Assembly (NCBI RefSeq): GCF_023159225.1
Contig: NC_063168.1
Coordinates: 40,723,562-40,787,561, forward strand
DNA length: 64,000 nt
Source: Perognathus longimembris pacificus
Lineage: Eukaryota; Chordata; Mammalia; Rodentia; Heteromyidae
Direction of reading: 5' to 3'
This document shows positions 52,958-61,672 of the stretch, piece after piece. The notes under the pieces were generated by a model that did no database searches, was not told the origin of the DNA, and worked only from the letters and a program-made list of their open reading frames with translations. Each line of letters opens with the position of its first letter. The stretch's first letter is position 1. The position numbers and the translations under genes were made by a program.

Positions 52958-53985
52958 GCACTTTAGCCGGATATGCCTCCCAGAGCGAGTCCTGGGTTGT
53001 TGGGTTGTGCTTGCGTCCTCCGGCGAGTCCGTTGGGGGGGGACGGTATGTGTGGGGGCCCAGTGGGATCGACTGTCTGGGTGTGGCTTGGCACCCTCAGA
53101 CCTCGCCTCCGCTGCGAGGGGGGGGACGTGATCAGGCTCAGGTGACCCTGCTGGGCTGGTATTGCCCACCAGCGCCTGTGATTTTAGTTGTAAGAGTCCG
53201 CAAGGTCCAGGCGCCTCGGGTGGGGCTTGCCCTGCTGGCCGTCCCCGGGCCCCTGTTGGGAAGGGGACGGGGCCGGTTCTGCCAGTTCAGGAACCTGTGG
53301 GGTGTTGGTGCTGCTGCGCCCTTCCCCTGCTAAACTGGCTTCCCAGCGCCTGATGGGAGCTTCCCCCCTGATTTGGGGGTTCTTTGTTCCCTCGGGAGTG
53401 GGGAGGGGGAGGGAGGGAGATCTAGCTTCTTTTCGGGTTTGGGTCTCCCGTTGGGGGAAGGGATTATGGGGGACTCACTTTTGCTGCTTTGTGTGTGTGT
53501 CCCGCGCAGCCATTGGCCCTTCAGGGGTTGGCGAGCTGTCGTGGTGGCTTCCCCCGTTCCCTCTTTCTGCCGCGCTGGGTTCCCTTGTCCGAACCCGGTG
53601 TGGACCCAAACTTCTCGTCGCTGCCGGTGTGTGTCTTGGTCCGCACCCTGCCTTGTGTCCGTGGGGTCTCCCGCTATCTGAATTTTGCGCTCCTGGCAGC
53701 CTGTCTGCCGATTGCCGGGTTCCCCTTTCCCAGCCTGGCCCTGTTTGGGCCAGGGTCGGCTGGTGGGGGGAGGGTGCCCCGGAGAATCTCCTGCTCCGTG
53801 TAGGTTTTCGGTTCTTCTTTTTTGCTCCTTTTTGTTTTCCTGTGTTTCTCCACTGCTTCTGGCTGCTGGTTTTGCTGGGTTCTTGATGGGGTGTTGGGTG
53901 TTGGAGTTCCCAGCTCGCTATTCAGTTGGTGCGAGCCGGGGTGCCTCCCTATTCTTTCGGCGCCATCTTTCTCCTCTCCTTTTTG
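52958..53985 (-). promoter_or_regulatory. L1 5' UTR, GC- and CpG-rich
   Basis: About 1 kb of GC-rich sequence (GGGGGGGACGG, CCCCGGGCCCCTGTTGGG), unlike the surrounding AT-rich DNA. The extreme 5' end on the minus strand holds AAGATGGCGCC, whose complement GCCATCTT (53962-53969) fits the YY1 core found near the start of human L1. No clear monomer repeats like those of the other L1. Open frames here are by-products of GC content. Confidence 0.75.
53962..53969 (-). promoter_or_regulatory. YY1-type site near the L1 5' end
   Basis: GCCATCTT on the plus strand, about 15-20 bp inside the L1 5' boundary. YY1 sets the transcription start in human L1; the same role here is inferred. Confidence 0.5.
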
Positions 53986-54694
53986 TTTTTTTTTGTTGTG
54001 AAGTCTTCCCATAGATTCTGAAAATGCAATCTGACATGGTGAAGGGGCAAGGGGAAAGACTTGCCCTTCTGGGAATGGAAGTGCTCCATAAAACATATCT
54101 GATTTGCTCTGTACACATTAAAAGAATACTCCAGTCCCTTCTCTCCTTAAAACCTCATCTAATTTTGGCCTTTTTCTCATGCAGAATCTAAGGATTCTGT
54201 CATGAGCCATGGAAACTCCTCACCTTGGTGGCCCCATGCACACTTGGGAAGCTTTTGTTTGAGTCTGCTAACAGTTCTGGCTCATATTGTTTTTTTCAAG
54301 AAATAGCCTTGCAAGAGTGGAGTTCTCAAGGCCCGTCTTCCATCTGTCATGTGTGTAAGACATTGGGTCTTATCTCTGGAGCATTTCCAGGGCATTTTCT
54401 AATCTATCACTAAGATTTCTGCAAGGCCTCAGCTGGCCCAAAGCTCAGCAGAGTTTGCAGCACTCAAATCAAGCCTCATTCTGAAATCCAGCTGAGGGCC
54501 CTCATTACTCAGGATTGAACCTTCTACTTTATCTCTCACAAAATCACAAAATGGTACAGACTTATGATGTGTTTATTGACCTCTAGTATCCATGCAGTGT
54601 TTCCATACAAGTATACAACATGTGATACTTAAATCAGCATAGATGGATGTGGCTATCTTAAAACATCTATTTCCTTTTCAGGTTTTATTTATTT
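53986..54694. other. Unique sequence, nothing recognised
   Basis: No gene or repeat supported apart from a T-rich border. Confidence 0.45.
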
Positions 54695-54935
54695 AGTTTT
54701 GGAGAGCTGGTCTCAGGGTTTGAACTCAGGGCTTGGGCACTGTCCTTGAGCTTTTTTGCTCAGGGTTAACATTCTACCATGTGAGCTATAGCTCTATTTC
54801 TGGCTTTTTGGTGTTTAATTGGATATAAGAGTCTCATGGACTATCCTTCCTGGGCTGGCTACGAACAGTGATTCCCAGATCTCAGCTTCCTGAGTAGCTA
54901 GGATTACAGCATGAGCCATGGGTGCTGGCTTACCT
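54695..54935 (-). mobile_element. B1-like/Geo chimeric SINE
   Basis: Antisense Geo (TTTGAACTCAGGGCTTGGGC, GTGAGCTATAGCTCTATTTC), then the B1-like arm (GATCTCAGCTTCCTGAGTAG, GCATGAGCCATGGGTGC). Confidence 0.86.
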
Positions 54936-55154
54936 TTTCATGTCAATGTGGAAATCATGAGCAATCCTTTCTTGTAGCCTTTTGAAGCATACTATGCAAC
55001 ATCCCACCAGAACTTCACTGTGACTTAGAACTCACTGAGCAGCCTTTACTATATTTCCTTTGCTCTCCATTCTCCCACCAACACTCAGTGTGACCATCCA
55101 CACACAGATGCTTTCCAATTTCCTTCACCTTTGATAAAAACCCAACTCTGGAAA

Positions 55155-55275
55155 CAGCTATGCTTTCTGAGACAGTCTCACTGTTTAGCTCAGGCTAGCC
55201 TGGTACTCCTGAGCTTCCTACCTCTGCTCCTGAGTTCTCAGATTACAGGTATACACCACCACACCTGATTTAACA
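55155..55275 (-). mobile_element. B1 SINE, antisense
   Basis: TTTCTGAGACAGTCTCACTG, GCTCAGGCTAGCCTGGTACT and ATTACAGGTATACACCACC. No Geo monomer is attached, unlike most B1-like arms here. Confidence 0.82.
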
Positions 55276-56611
55276 GCTGTGGGTTTGTTTTCCCTGCTAG
55301 TGTACCCCATCATGCCACCATTTTCACTCACTTTGCTGGTTATTGAAATCAGTTCACCTGCCACAACTAAGGAAATAAACACATATTTCTAGGACTTCAT
55401 AATTTTACTCACTATTCAGAAGGATTGTAGTACTTTTTATTTTGATAAGAAATTGAATTTCTCTTCAGATTGTTTTCCTACTAAGTATGATATTTTGAAT
55501 AAGTTGACATGTTTCATGTCTTCCAGCCCAGATGGTCACAGTCAGGTCTTCAGAGTCATTTCTCTGGTGCGGAGATGGCAATTCTTACTAGGTGAAATAT
55601 GTCCATAATACACAGCAGTCTTCTTCAATCAGTTCACTTAGCAGCTGCAGCTTGAGGCCTGACTTGGGCTAAAATTGGCCGAGTGACTGGTGTCCACTGC
55701 TTTTTGATCCACTGTGTGTTTTTCCTTCTTGAAAGGCTCATTTATGTTCAGAAGATCTGACATTTATTAACATTAAGCTGCAAATGAAGGAGAATGTTAA
55801 CATACAGTCTTGTTAGAGCATTTACATTTTACCTTCCATCCTTTCCAAAAGACAAATTCTTAGGATAATGGAGTGCCATGTCCCAAGGTGCATAGCACCA
55901 AAGATCGAGCAATGAGGTCTTCTGAGGCAGCCTGCTTAGCAGGGATCCCAGAAGGACATCCCAGGTGGTCTGAATTTCACAGATGCCTGGACATGCTTTT
56001 AGTGCCCTTGGAGAGTCATTGTTTTCCTTGAAGTTCAAGGCTCAGATCTTGCAGATGACTGGCAGATGAAATACTTTTCCTGGCAGGGAAGTGAGACAGT
56101 ATAGATCAGGGAAAATGAGGCATGGGAAATAGCAGCTGGGAATTCAGAGATCAACACTCTATTAATGAATAGCTTGATTAAAAGCACAGAAGCACTATTT
56201 TCTTTGCTTTAAGATGTTTGCTCTTATATAAGCAATAACATTTAGTAAAAAGAAAAAGAAGAGGATAGAGCACTGACCTTCCTCTGACCTTGCCTGCCTT
56301 CCAAAATAAGTAGTGTGCTCTGGGAACTAAGCAAGGGTATATGCTGGAAAAGGCAAAAAGCAAAACAACAACAACAAAAAACAAAGCAAGAGGGAAAATG
56401 ACTCCTCTTGGCAGAAAACCTGTTTAAAAGTCCGTATCTCAAGGATGGAGCCCAGTCTTGAAGGGAATCTGCAGCACAATCTATCCTTTGTTTAAAGGGA
56501 TGTTCAGATATATATGACCCATGATCAGCGAGCAGACCACCCTTGAGATTTCTGGGCTCAGTTGGCAAAATAGTGTAACAGCAAGAATGATGAAAGGTAT
56601 TATTATTAATT
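55276..56611. other. Unique sequence, nothing recognised
   Basis: Short frames only; a CAACAACAAC run near 56366. Confidence 0.45.
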
Positions 56612-57066
56612 ATTATTAGTGCTTGTACTCTGGCTTGAATTTAGGGCTTTTTTTTTTTTTTTGCCAGTCTTGGGGCTTGAACTCAGGGCCTGAGAGCATT
56701 GTCCCTGGCTTCTTTTTTCTCAAGGCTAGCACTCTACCATTTGAGCCACAGCGCTACTTCTGGCTTTTTCTATATATGTGGTGCTGAGGAATCGAACTCA
56801 GGGCTTCCTGTATACGAGGTGAGTACTTTACCACTAGGCCATATTCCCAGCCCTGAATTTAGGGCTTGGACATTCTCTCTTAGCTTTTTATGCTAAAGAC
56901 TGGTACTTAATTATTATCATTTGGGTCACACCTCCACTTCTGGCTTTTTGCTGGCTAATTGGAGATAAGAGTAGACTTTTCTAACAGGGCTGACCTCAGA
57001 CCACGATCCTCAGATCTCAGCCTTTTGCAGAGCTAGGATTATAGGTGTGAGCTACCAGTGTCTAGC
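56612..57066 (-). mobile_element. B1-like/Geo SINE split by an IDL-Geo SINE
   Basis: Geo start (GTGCTTGTACTCTGGCTTG) at left, interrupted at 56650, resumed at 56854 (GAATTTAGGGCTTGGACATT), then the B1-like arm (GGCTAATTGGAGATAAGAG, GATCTCAGCCTTTTGCAGAG). Confidence 0.88.
56650..56853 (-). mobile_element. IDL-Geo SINE nested in a B1-like/Geo SINE
   Basis: Target duplication TGAATTTAGGGCTT at 56636-56649 and 56854-56867. Older-type linker (GGCTTTTTCTATATATG antisense). Confidence 0.95.
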
Positions 57067-57709
57067 CCCTCCATGATGAGACAACATCATGAACTTGGTA
57101 CCATAGCCTCTTCCTTTTGGAGACCTCCTTCTGAAAGCCTCACTAATTTAGTAACAGAAGAAAACGTATTCTTAGGTATCTCATGGATCCAAGTACAGAT
57201 TAATGAGAAAAAAACCCCAGTGAATTTTTGCCAGAGTTGGGTTTCATTTCTCAGTCCCTGGTTGGGAGTTGTAACGGATGGAGAGAGAACACAGTGGTAT
57301 GTGTAGAAAAAAATTCTGGTTTCATTTTGTGATTCCATTGTCTATTTTGATTCTCTGTCACCAGATGTGAGGCAATTCAGTATCTCTTCCATACCAGGAC
57401 TGCACTTTGTTGGCAGAATCTGCCCCTTCAAAAGCTATGACTCTCTCCTTTTACGTCTTCAGCCACAGCGTAGCAAAGGCTATATTTTAATTGCAAGACC
57501 TAAGAATAATTGTATGCTAGGGTCCACTCACTGTGCATTCCTTCTCAAATTAAGATAGAAAATTGCCCATTGTTATTACTCGTGGTGGTTAAGGGTAGAT
57601 GTTTTAAACTACTTTCATATTGTCTGTTGACCCTTCATGATGAGAAAAATGAAGCTGAGTGATATTAAATAATCACAGATAATAGAGGATGAACTGTATA
57701 TTGAGTGAT
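57067..57709. other. Unique sequence, nothing recognised
   Basis: No gene or repeat supported. Confidence 0.4.
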
Positions 57710-57890
57710 TTTTGCGTACTATGCATGGTGAGAATCCCTATGTGGGCTCTCCCCTGAAATCTTAACAACAGCTGTGGGACAAATATCCTGTCATCTACCC
57801 TGTTTTCTAGATGAGGAAACTAAAGCTTAAATATATTGCCTAAGTACGCAGTGAGCTGGAGGATTAAACAAGTCAACTTCTTAATCATCA
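57710..57890 (-). repeat. MIR, antisense
   Basis: CCTGAAATCTTAACAACAGC, ATCTACCCTGTTTTCTAGATG, GAGGAAACTAAAGCTTAAAT and GCAGTGAGCTGGAGGATT follow antisense MIR. Confidence 0.82.
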
Positions 57891-58059
57891 TGTTCTAATA
57901 CTTCAATTATTTGAACCTGCAATAAAACTACTTGATCCTAGTCTGTGTTTACCTATGCAGAAGCTATACTAGCCTGACTTTATGGGCATGAATTCCTTGG
58001 AACACTTATATTTGTTGTACATGAATAAATTACTCTTCTGATTTAATTATAACTGACAA

Positions 58060-58310
58060 CTAACTTTTATGAGTGTCTACCAGTACTGGGCTTTGTCCCA
58101 GCCCTTTACATGTATTGACCTATTTAATATCACAACAATCTTTTGATGATGTTACTTACTATCTATGGAAATATTTTTATGATATTACTACCTTTTGCAA
58201 ATGGGAAATATACTCCAACAAGGTTTTATGCTTGGTTCAAGATTGCACAACAGAAAATGCTAATGTTAGTATCTGAATCCAGAAGTCTGGCCACAGCATA
58301 TCCATACCCA
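58060..58310 (-). repeat. MIR, antisense
   Basis: CCAGCCCTTTACATGTATTG, ACCTATTTAATATCACAACA, CCTTTTGCAAATGGGAAATA, AGATTGCACAACAGAAAATG and TGAATCCAGAAGTCTGG follow antisense MIR. The MIR origin explains the short open frames here. Confidence 0.85.
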
Positions 58311-59559
58311 TTTCTCCTGCTTTGGCTCCAAACAAGAGGATCTGGTAAGAATGGTTAATGGAAGTCTTTGCTAGGGCACAAAGGAGTGATATAACACTTG
58401 GTGTCTGAAACAGCAAGTCCAAGAGACAATTCCTGGACTAAGAAATACTTTTTAAACTCATAAATATGTCACCCTGTAGAGTTGCTTAGGAGACAGCCTG
58501 CTGGTTTCCTTGGAGATAACCCTGGGCTCTCTACTAGCCATATTTTAAAATGTTATACAGATGCTCTCTGCAATATAATGAAGTGCAAATTATGTGCTTC
58601 TGGTGTGATGCTGCAAGTTCTCAGGAAAGAGGTCAGTGTCGGGAAGGTTAGTTAGCTTCAATTAGGTGGAGCCCTTTAGATGGAAAGAGAAAGGAGGCAC
58701 AAGGGGAGCATGAGGCATAGGTGGGTGGGCATGGCGGGGGGGGGGATGAGCCTGGAGATTCATCATCTCAAAGTAGAGAGAGATCTCTGCTTGGGAGCAC
58801 TGAGAATGAGAGCTGATAAGGAGAGAGACTGGACCACGGGGAGACTGGAGAATTCACAGTGAATGCTAGTGATAATTGAGAAGCTAACATCAGAATGGAA
58901 GAGGTGTTCCTGGGAGGTGCTTCTGGCAGGAGTGTTTGGTGGTGTGTTTTGGGAGGGTCAGGCATGAAGGCCTTCTCCATAAGTTTAGAAGCTTGAGACT
59001 AGAAAGGAAAATGTTGAAATGCTGGCGCACCTTTTTCATCTCATTAAATTTTCTCTTTGTCAAATAGTTATGCATTTTCTGAGGTTAAACCAAAATGAAG
59101 AAGAAAGGCCTAACACAGACACAGAGCTGCCAATGTCAAGGTGGAGGAGAGCCACTTGCCATCTCCCTTTGGGGTACTCTCATGAGGCCTGTCTGTGTGC
59201 TCATGAATACTTTCAGCCTTGCATTTATGTAGGGCATGTGTATTTATAGTTAGACCCTAATTTAGTTCAGGTGTCACTGGGTCATTCACTTGTACTCCTC
59301 CCAGGATTATACTAGTTGCTCATTTTGGATGCTCTCAGCTCCTTTGAAAGGAAGCCCACAGGAAGCATCTACTTAGGGAACAATGTGCACCTGTGCTGTG
59401 ACACAGGGGACAATGTTATTTTGTTTCTGGAACTAGTCCCAGAAATGATGACAGTGTGCGTTCTTTTCCTGTCAACATCTGTTGCCCCATGGCCAGTGTG
59501 GGACCCATTTTTGCCTCTCGCACTGTTGTGCTGCTTTGTGCTCTGAGTAGCAGAATCAG
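58311..59559. other. Unique sequence, nothing recognised
   Basis: Contains a G run at about 58735-58745. No gene or repeat supported. Confidence 0.45.
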
Positions 59560-59820
59560 AATACTTTTGGAGAGGAGTACATAGACTGGGTAAATTTGGC
59601 TATTGCAAACAGTGCTAAAATGAACATGTGTGTGCGGGTGCCTTTGTTGTAGCTGTCATCATTAGATGATCTATGTTTAGCTCTTTGGGGAATCTCCATG
59701 TATCATGGGAATAAGGAGATACTAGACATTTCCACTGATCATGTGTTAAAGTACCTTCTTGTCTACATCCTCACCAGCATTTGTTATTGTTCATATTCTT
59801 GACTATGGCCATTCTATATA
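59560..59820 (-). mobile_element. Ancient L1M ORF2 fragment, antisense
   Basis: AATTTGGCTATTGCAAACAGTG, GGAATCTCCATGTATCATGG, CATCCTCACCAGCATTTGTTA and GACTATGGCCATTCTATATA. Confidence 0.82.
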
Positions 59821-60172
59821 TGTATCATCATATAAACATATACCTATGTATATCTACATATTTAGTGGGATATCTGATACATATCACTCTAATTAGAAAT
59901 ATATATAATCAATCATCTATATTTCTATATGTTGCTAATCCAATAGTACTATTGAAAATCCTTTCTTTATTTAAAATATGTCTTTTAAGGAGTATAGACA
60001 TGATTAAAATATATTTATAGTCTTCCCATTAGCTCACACACTTACTATATCCAGTGTTCTTCATTTCTTCTCATGCATATAAGTTACTATTTGCTGTAAT
60101 TTCTTTTGGGGATAAGCAATGTTATAGTTTTTGGCAAGGCAGGCTTCCTTCCAATGAACTGTCCCAGTTCTT

Positions 60173-60283
60173 TTAGTTTGTTTTGTTTTTGTTGGTCGTG
60201 GGGCTTGATCTTTGGGCCTTGGGCACTGTGCCTGAGCTCTTCAGCTCAAGGCTACCACTTTACCACTTGAGCCACAGCACCAC
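60173..60283 (-). mobile_element. Solo Geo monomer with its own target duplication
   Basis: On the minus strand it starts GTGGTGCTGTGGCTCAAGTG, carries GCCTTGAGC and GATCAAGCCCCACGACC, and ends in an A/CA-rich tail. No left monomer is present. The 18 bp duplication TGAACTGTCCCAGTTCTT flanks it at 60155-60172 and 60284-60301. It is either a 5'-truncated dimer or an independently mobilised Geo. Confidence 0.9.
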
Positions 60284-60424
60284 TGAACTGTCCCAGTTCT
60301 TGTTTTATGAGACTGTGTTTAAATTATTTTTTAATTATCTTTAGTTATACAAAGGTGTTGCCATTCAACAAAGCAGTTTATGAATAATAGTGTGCCTTGT
60401 GCTTTTAAGTTTTGTCTTCATTTT

Positions 60425-60568
60425 TTTTAAATTTAATTTTATTGTCAAAGTAATGTACAGAGGAGTTACAATTACATACATATGGTAGTGAATACCTTTC
60501 TTGTCAAACTTATTACCCCTTCCCTCATTTTTTTCCACTTTCCCTTCCCCCTACTTCTCCCTTGCCAA

Positions 60569-60570
<2 letters not shown>
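60425..60570 (-). mobile_element. L1 3' UTR end, antisense
   Basis: TTTTATTGTCAAAGTAATGTAC, GAGGAGTTACAATTACATAC and the pyrimidine tract CCCTTCCCCCTACTTCTCCC. Confidence 0.85.

Positions 60571-60640
<70 letters not shown>
60571..60640 (+). repeat. (TA)n(TG)n compound microsatellite
   Basis: About 20 TA then about 14 TG units. It lies where the IDL-Geo linker (CACATATATA on the SINE strand) would be. Confidence 0.95.
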
Positions 60641-60710
60641 TGCTGAGGAATTGAACCCAGAGCTTCATGTATGTGGGGCAAGCACTCTACCACTAGGCCA
60701 TATTCCCAGC
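60641..60710 (-). mobile_element. IDL left monomer of an IDL-Geo SINE
   Basis: Minus strand GGGGCTGGGAATATGGCCTA and GGGTTCAATTCCTCAGCA. The Geo half is absent beyond the microsatellite. Confidence 0.85.
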
Positions 60711-60779
60711 CCCTCATTTTCTTTTCTTAAATATGAGTCTTCACATCAAAGAACCTAAACAAATTTCAAATTGAATAAA

Positions 60780-61000
60780 TAAAAATGCCTATACCCATAC
60801 AGGTTATACACAAATTATCGAAAGCCAAAGAAAGAGGTCTTTCATATACCAAGAGAGAAATGATTCTTCTTCATGTAGCCTCATCGAAAACAACAGAAGC
60901 CAAAAGACAGTGGAATGACGTCCATATGCTAAAGGAAAGCTTACCAGCCAACAATCCTATGATCATCAAAACTATCTTTCAAAAATAAAGCAAGGGAGAC
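60780..61000 (+). pseudogene. Fossil L1/HAL1-type ORF1 fragment, sense
   Basis: The plus-strand frame at 60785-60988 keeps traces of the ORF1 C-terminal domain: an SSKTTEAKRQWNDV block, equivalent to the SAETMKARRAWNDV region of the ORF1 at 2683-3168, followed by a degraded LKES...KTIFQK segment. DNA such as TTATCGAAAGCCAAAGAAAG fits old mammalian L1/HAL1 ORF1 sequence. The start and end are unsure. Confidence 0.6.
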
Positions 61001-61264
61001 TATAACAACTTTGTAAAAAGATTTAAATCTTTCTTGAGTCTCAAAGGAGTATGTGACCAGGCATGATCAAGGACCACACTAAAGGTTTTAAGACTGGCCT
61101 TAAATCAAGCCCCATCACTTGATAGCCATATAATAAAGCCAAATTATCTTGTCTAGCAGAGTTAGTCCCATGGGAAACTATTTCCCCATTTTTTTCTGTC
61201 TTTGTCTTCCTTTTTTTCTTCTCTCTCTCTCTTTGTCTCTGTCTCCCTCTTTCTTTTTTTTTTT

Positions 61265-61320
61265 TTTTTCAAATTTTTATTATCAAACTGTTGTACAGAG
61301 AGGTTACAGTTTCATACATT
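61265..61320 (-). mobile_element. L1 3' UTR end, antisense (short)
   Basis: T run, then TTTTTATTATCAAACTGTTG and TACAGAGAGGTTACAGTTTC. Confidence 0.8.
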
Positions 61321-61334
61321 ATCTCTCTTTCTTT

Positions 61335-61548
61335 CTTTGTTTTTTGGTGCTGGTCCTGGGGCTTAAATTCAGGGCATGGGTGCTACCCTGAGCTTTTGTG
61401 CTCAAGGTAGCACTCTACCACTTGAGCCACAGTACCACAGATTTTTGATAGTTAATTGGAGATAAGAGTCTCACAGCTGGCTTTGAACCACAGTCGTCAG
61501 ATCTTAGCCTCCTGAGTCTCTAGGATTAGATGACATGAGCCATCAAAG
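61335..61548 (-). mobile_element. B1-like/Geo chimeric SINE
   Basis: Antisense Geo (GGTCCTGGGGCTTAAATTC, ACCACTTGAGCCACAGTACC), then the B1-like arm (TTAATTGGAGATAAGAGTC, CCTCCTGAGTCTCTAGGATT). Confidence 0.86.
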
Positions 61549-61599
61549 ATGGCGCTTGTCTGTCTTCTTTAGTTTGTGTTTCTTTAAGATTTTATGTTT

Positions 61600-61618
61600 G
61601 TTCTCTCTCTCTCTCTCT

Positions 61619-61671
<53 letters not shown>
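61600..61671 (+). repeat. (CT)n(GT)n compound microsatellite
   Basis: Nine or so CT units, GAGT, then about 24 GT units. Confidence 0.96.

Positions 61672-61672
<1 letters not shown>

Larger units (their letters stand above)
47283..53985 (-). mobile_element. Nearly complete L1 retrotransposon, antisense
   Basis: A full L1 on the minus strand: 5' end near 53980 (GGAGAGGAGAAAGATGGCGC), GC-rich 5' UTR, ORF1, ORF2, a short 3' UTR and a T-run (minus-strand poly-A) at about 47288-47297. Its length is about 6.7 kb including a 209 bp nested SINE. ORF2 is open except for one stop and the SINE; ORF1 has one stop and a frameshift. A confident target duplication was not found; the left flank CTCCTTTTTT and right flank CTCCTTTTTG are only suggestive. 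It is much younger than the other L1s in the window but not competent. Confidence 0.95.

Noticed and set aside
53227..53886. 219-codon plus-strand frame with signal-peptide-like ends
   Set aside because: Antisense to the CpG-rich L1 5' UTR; stops are rare there because of GC content.
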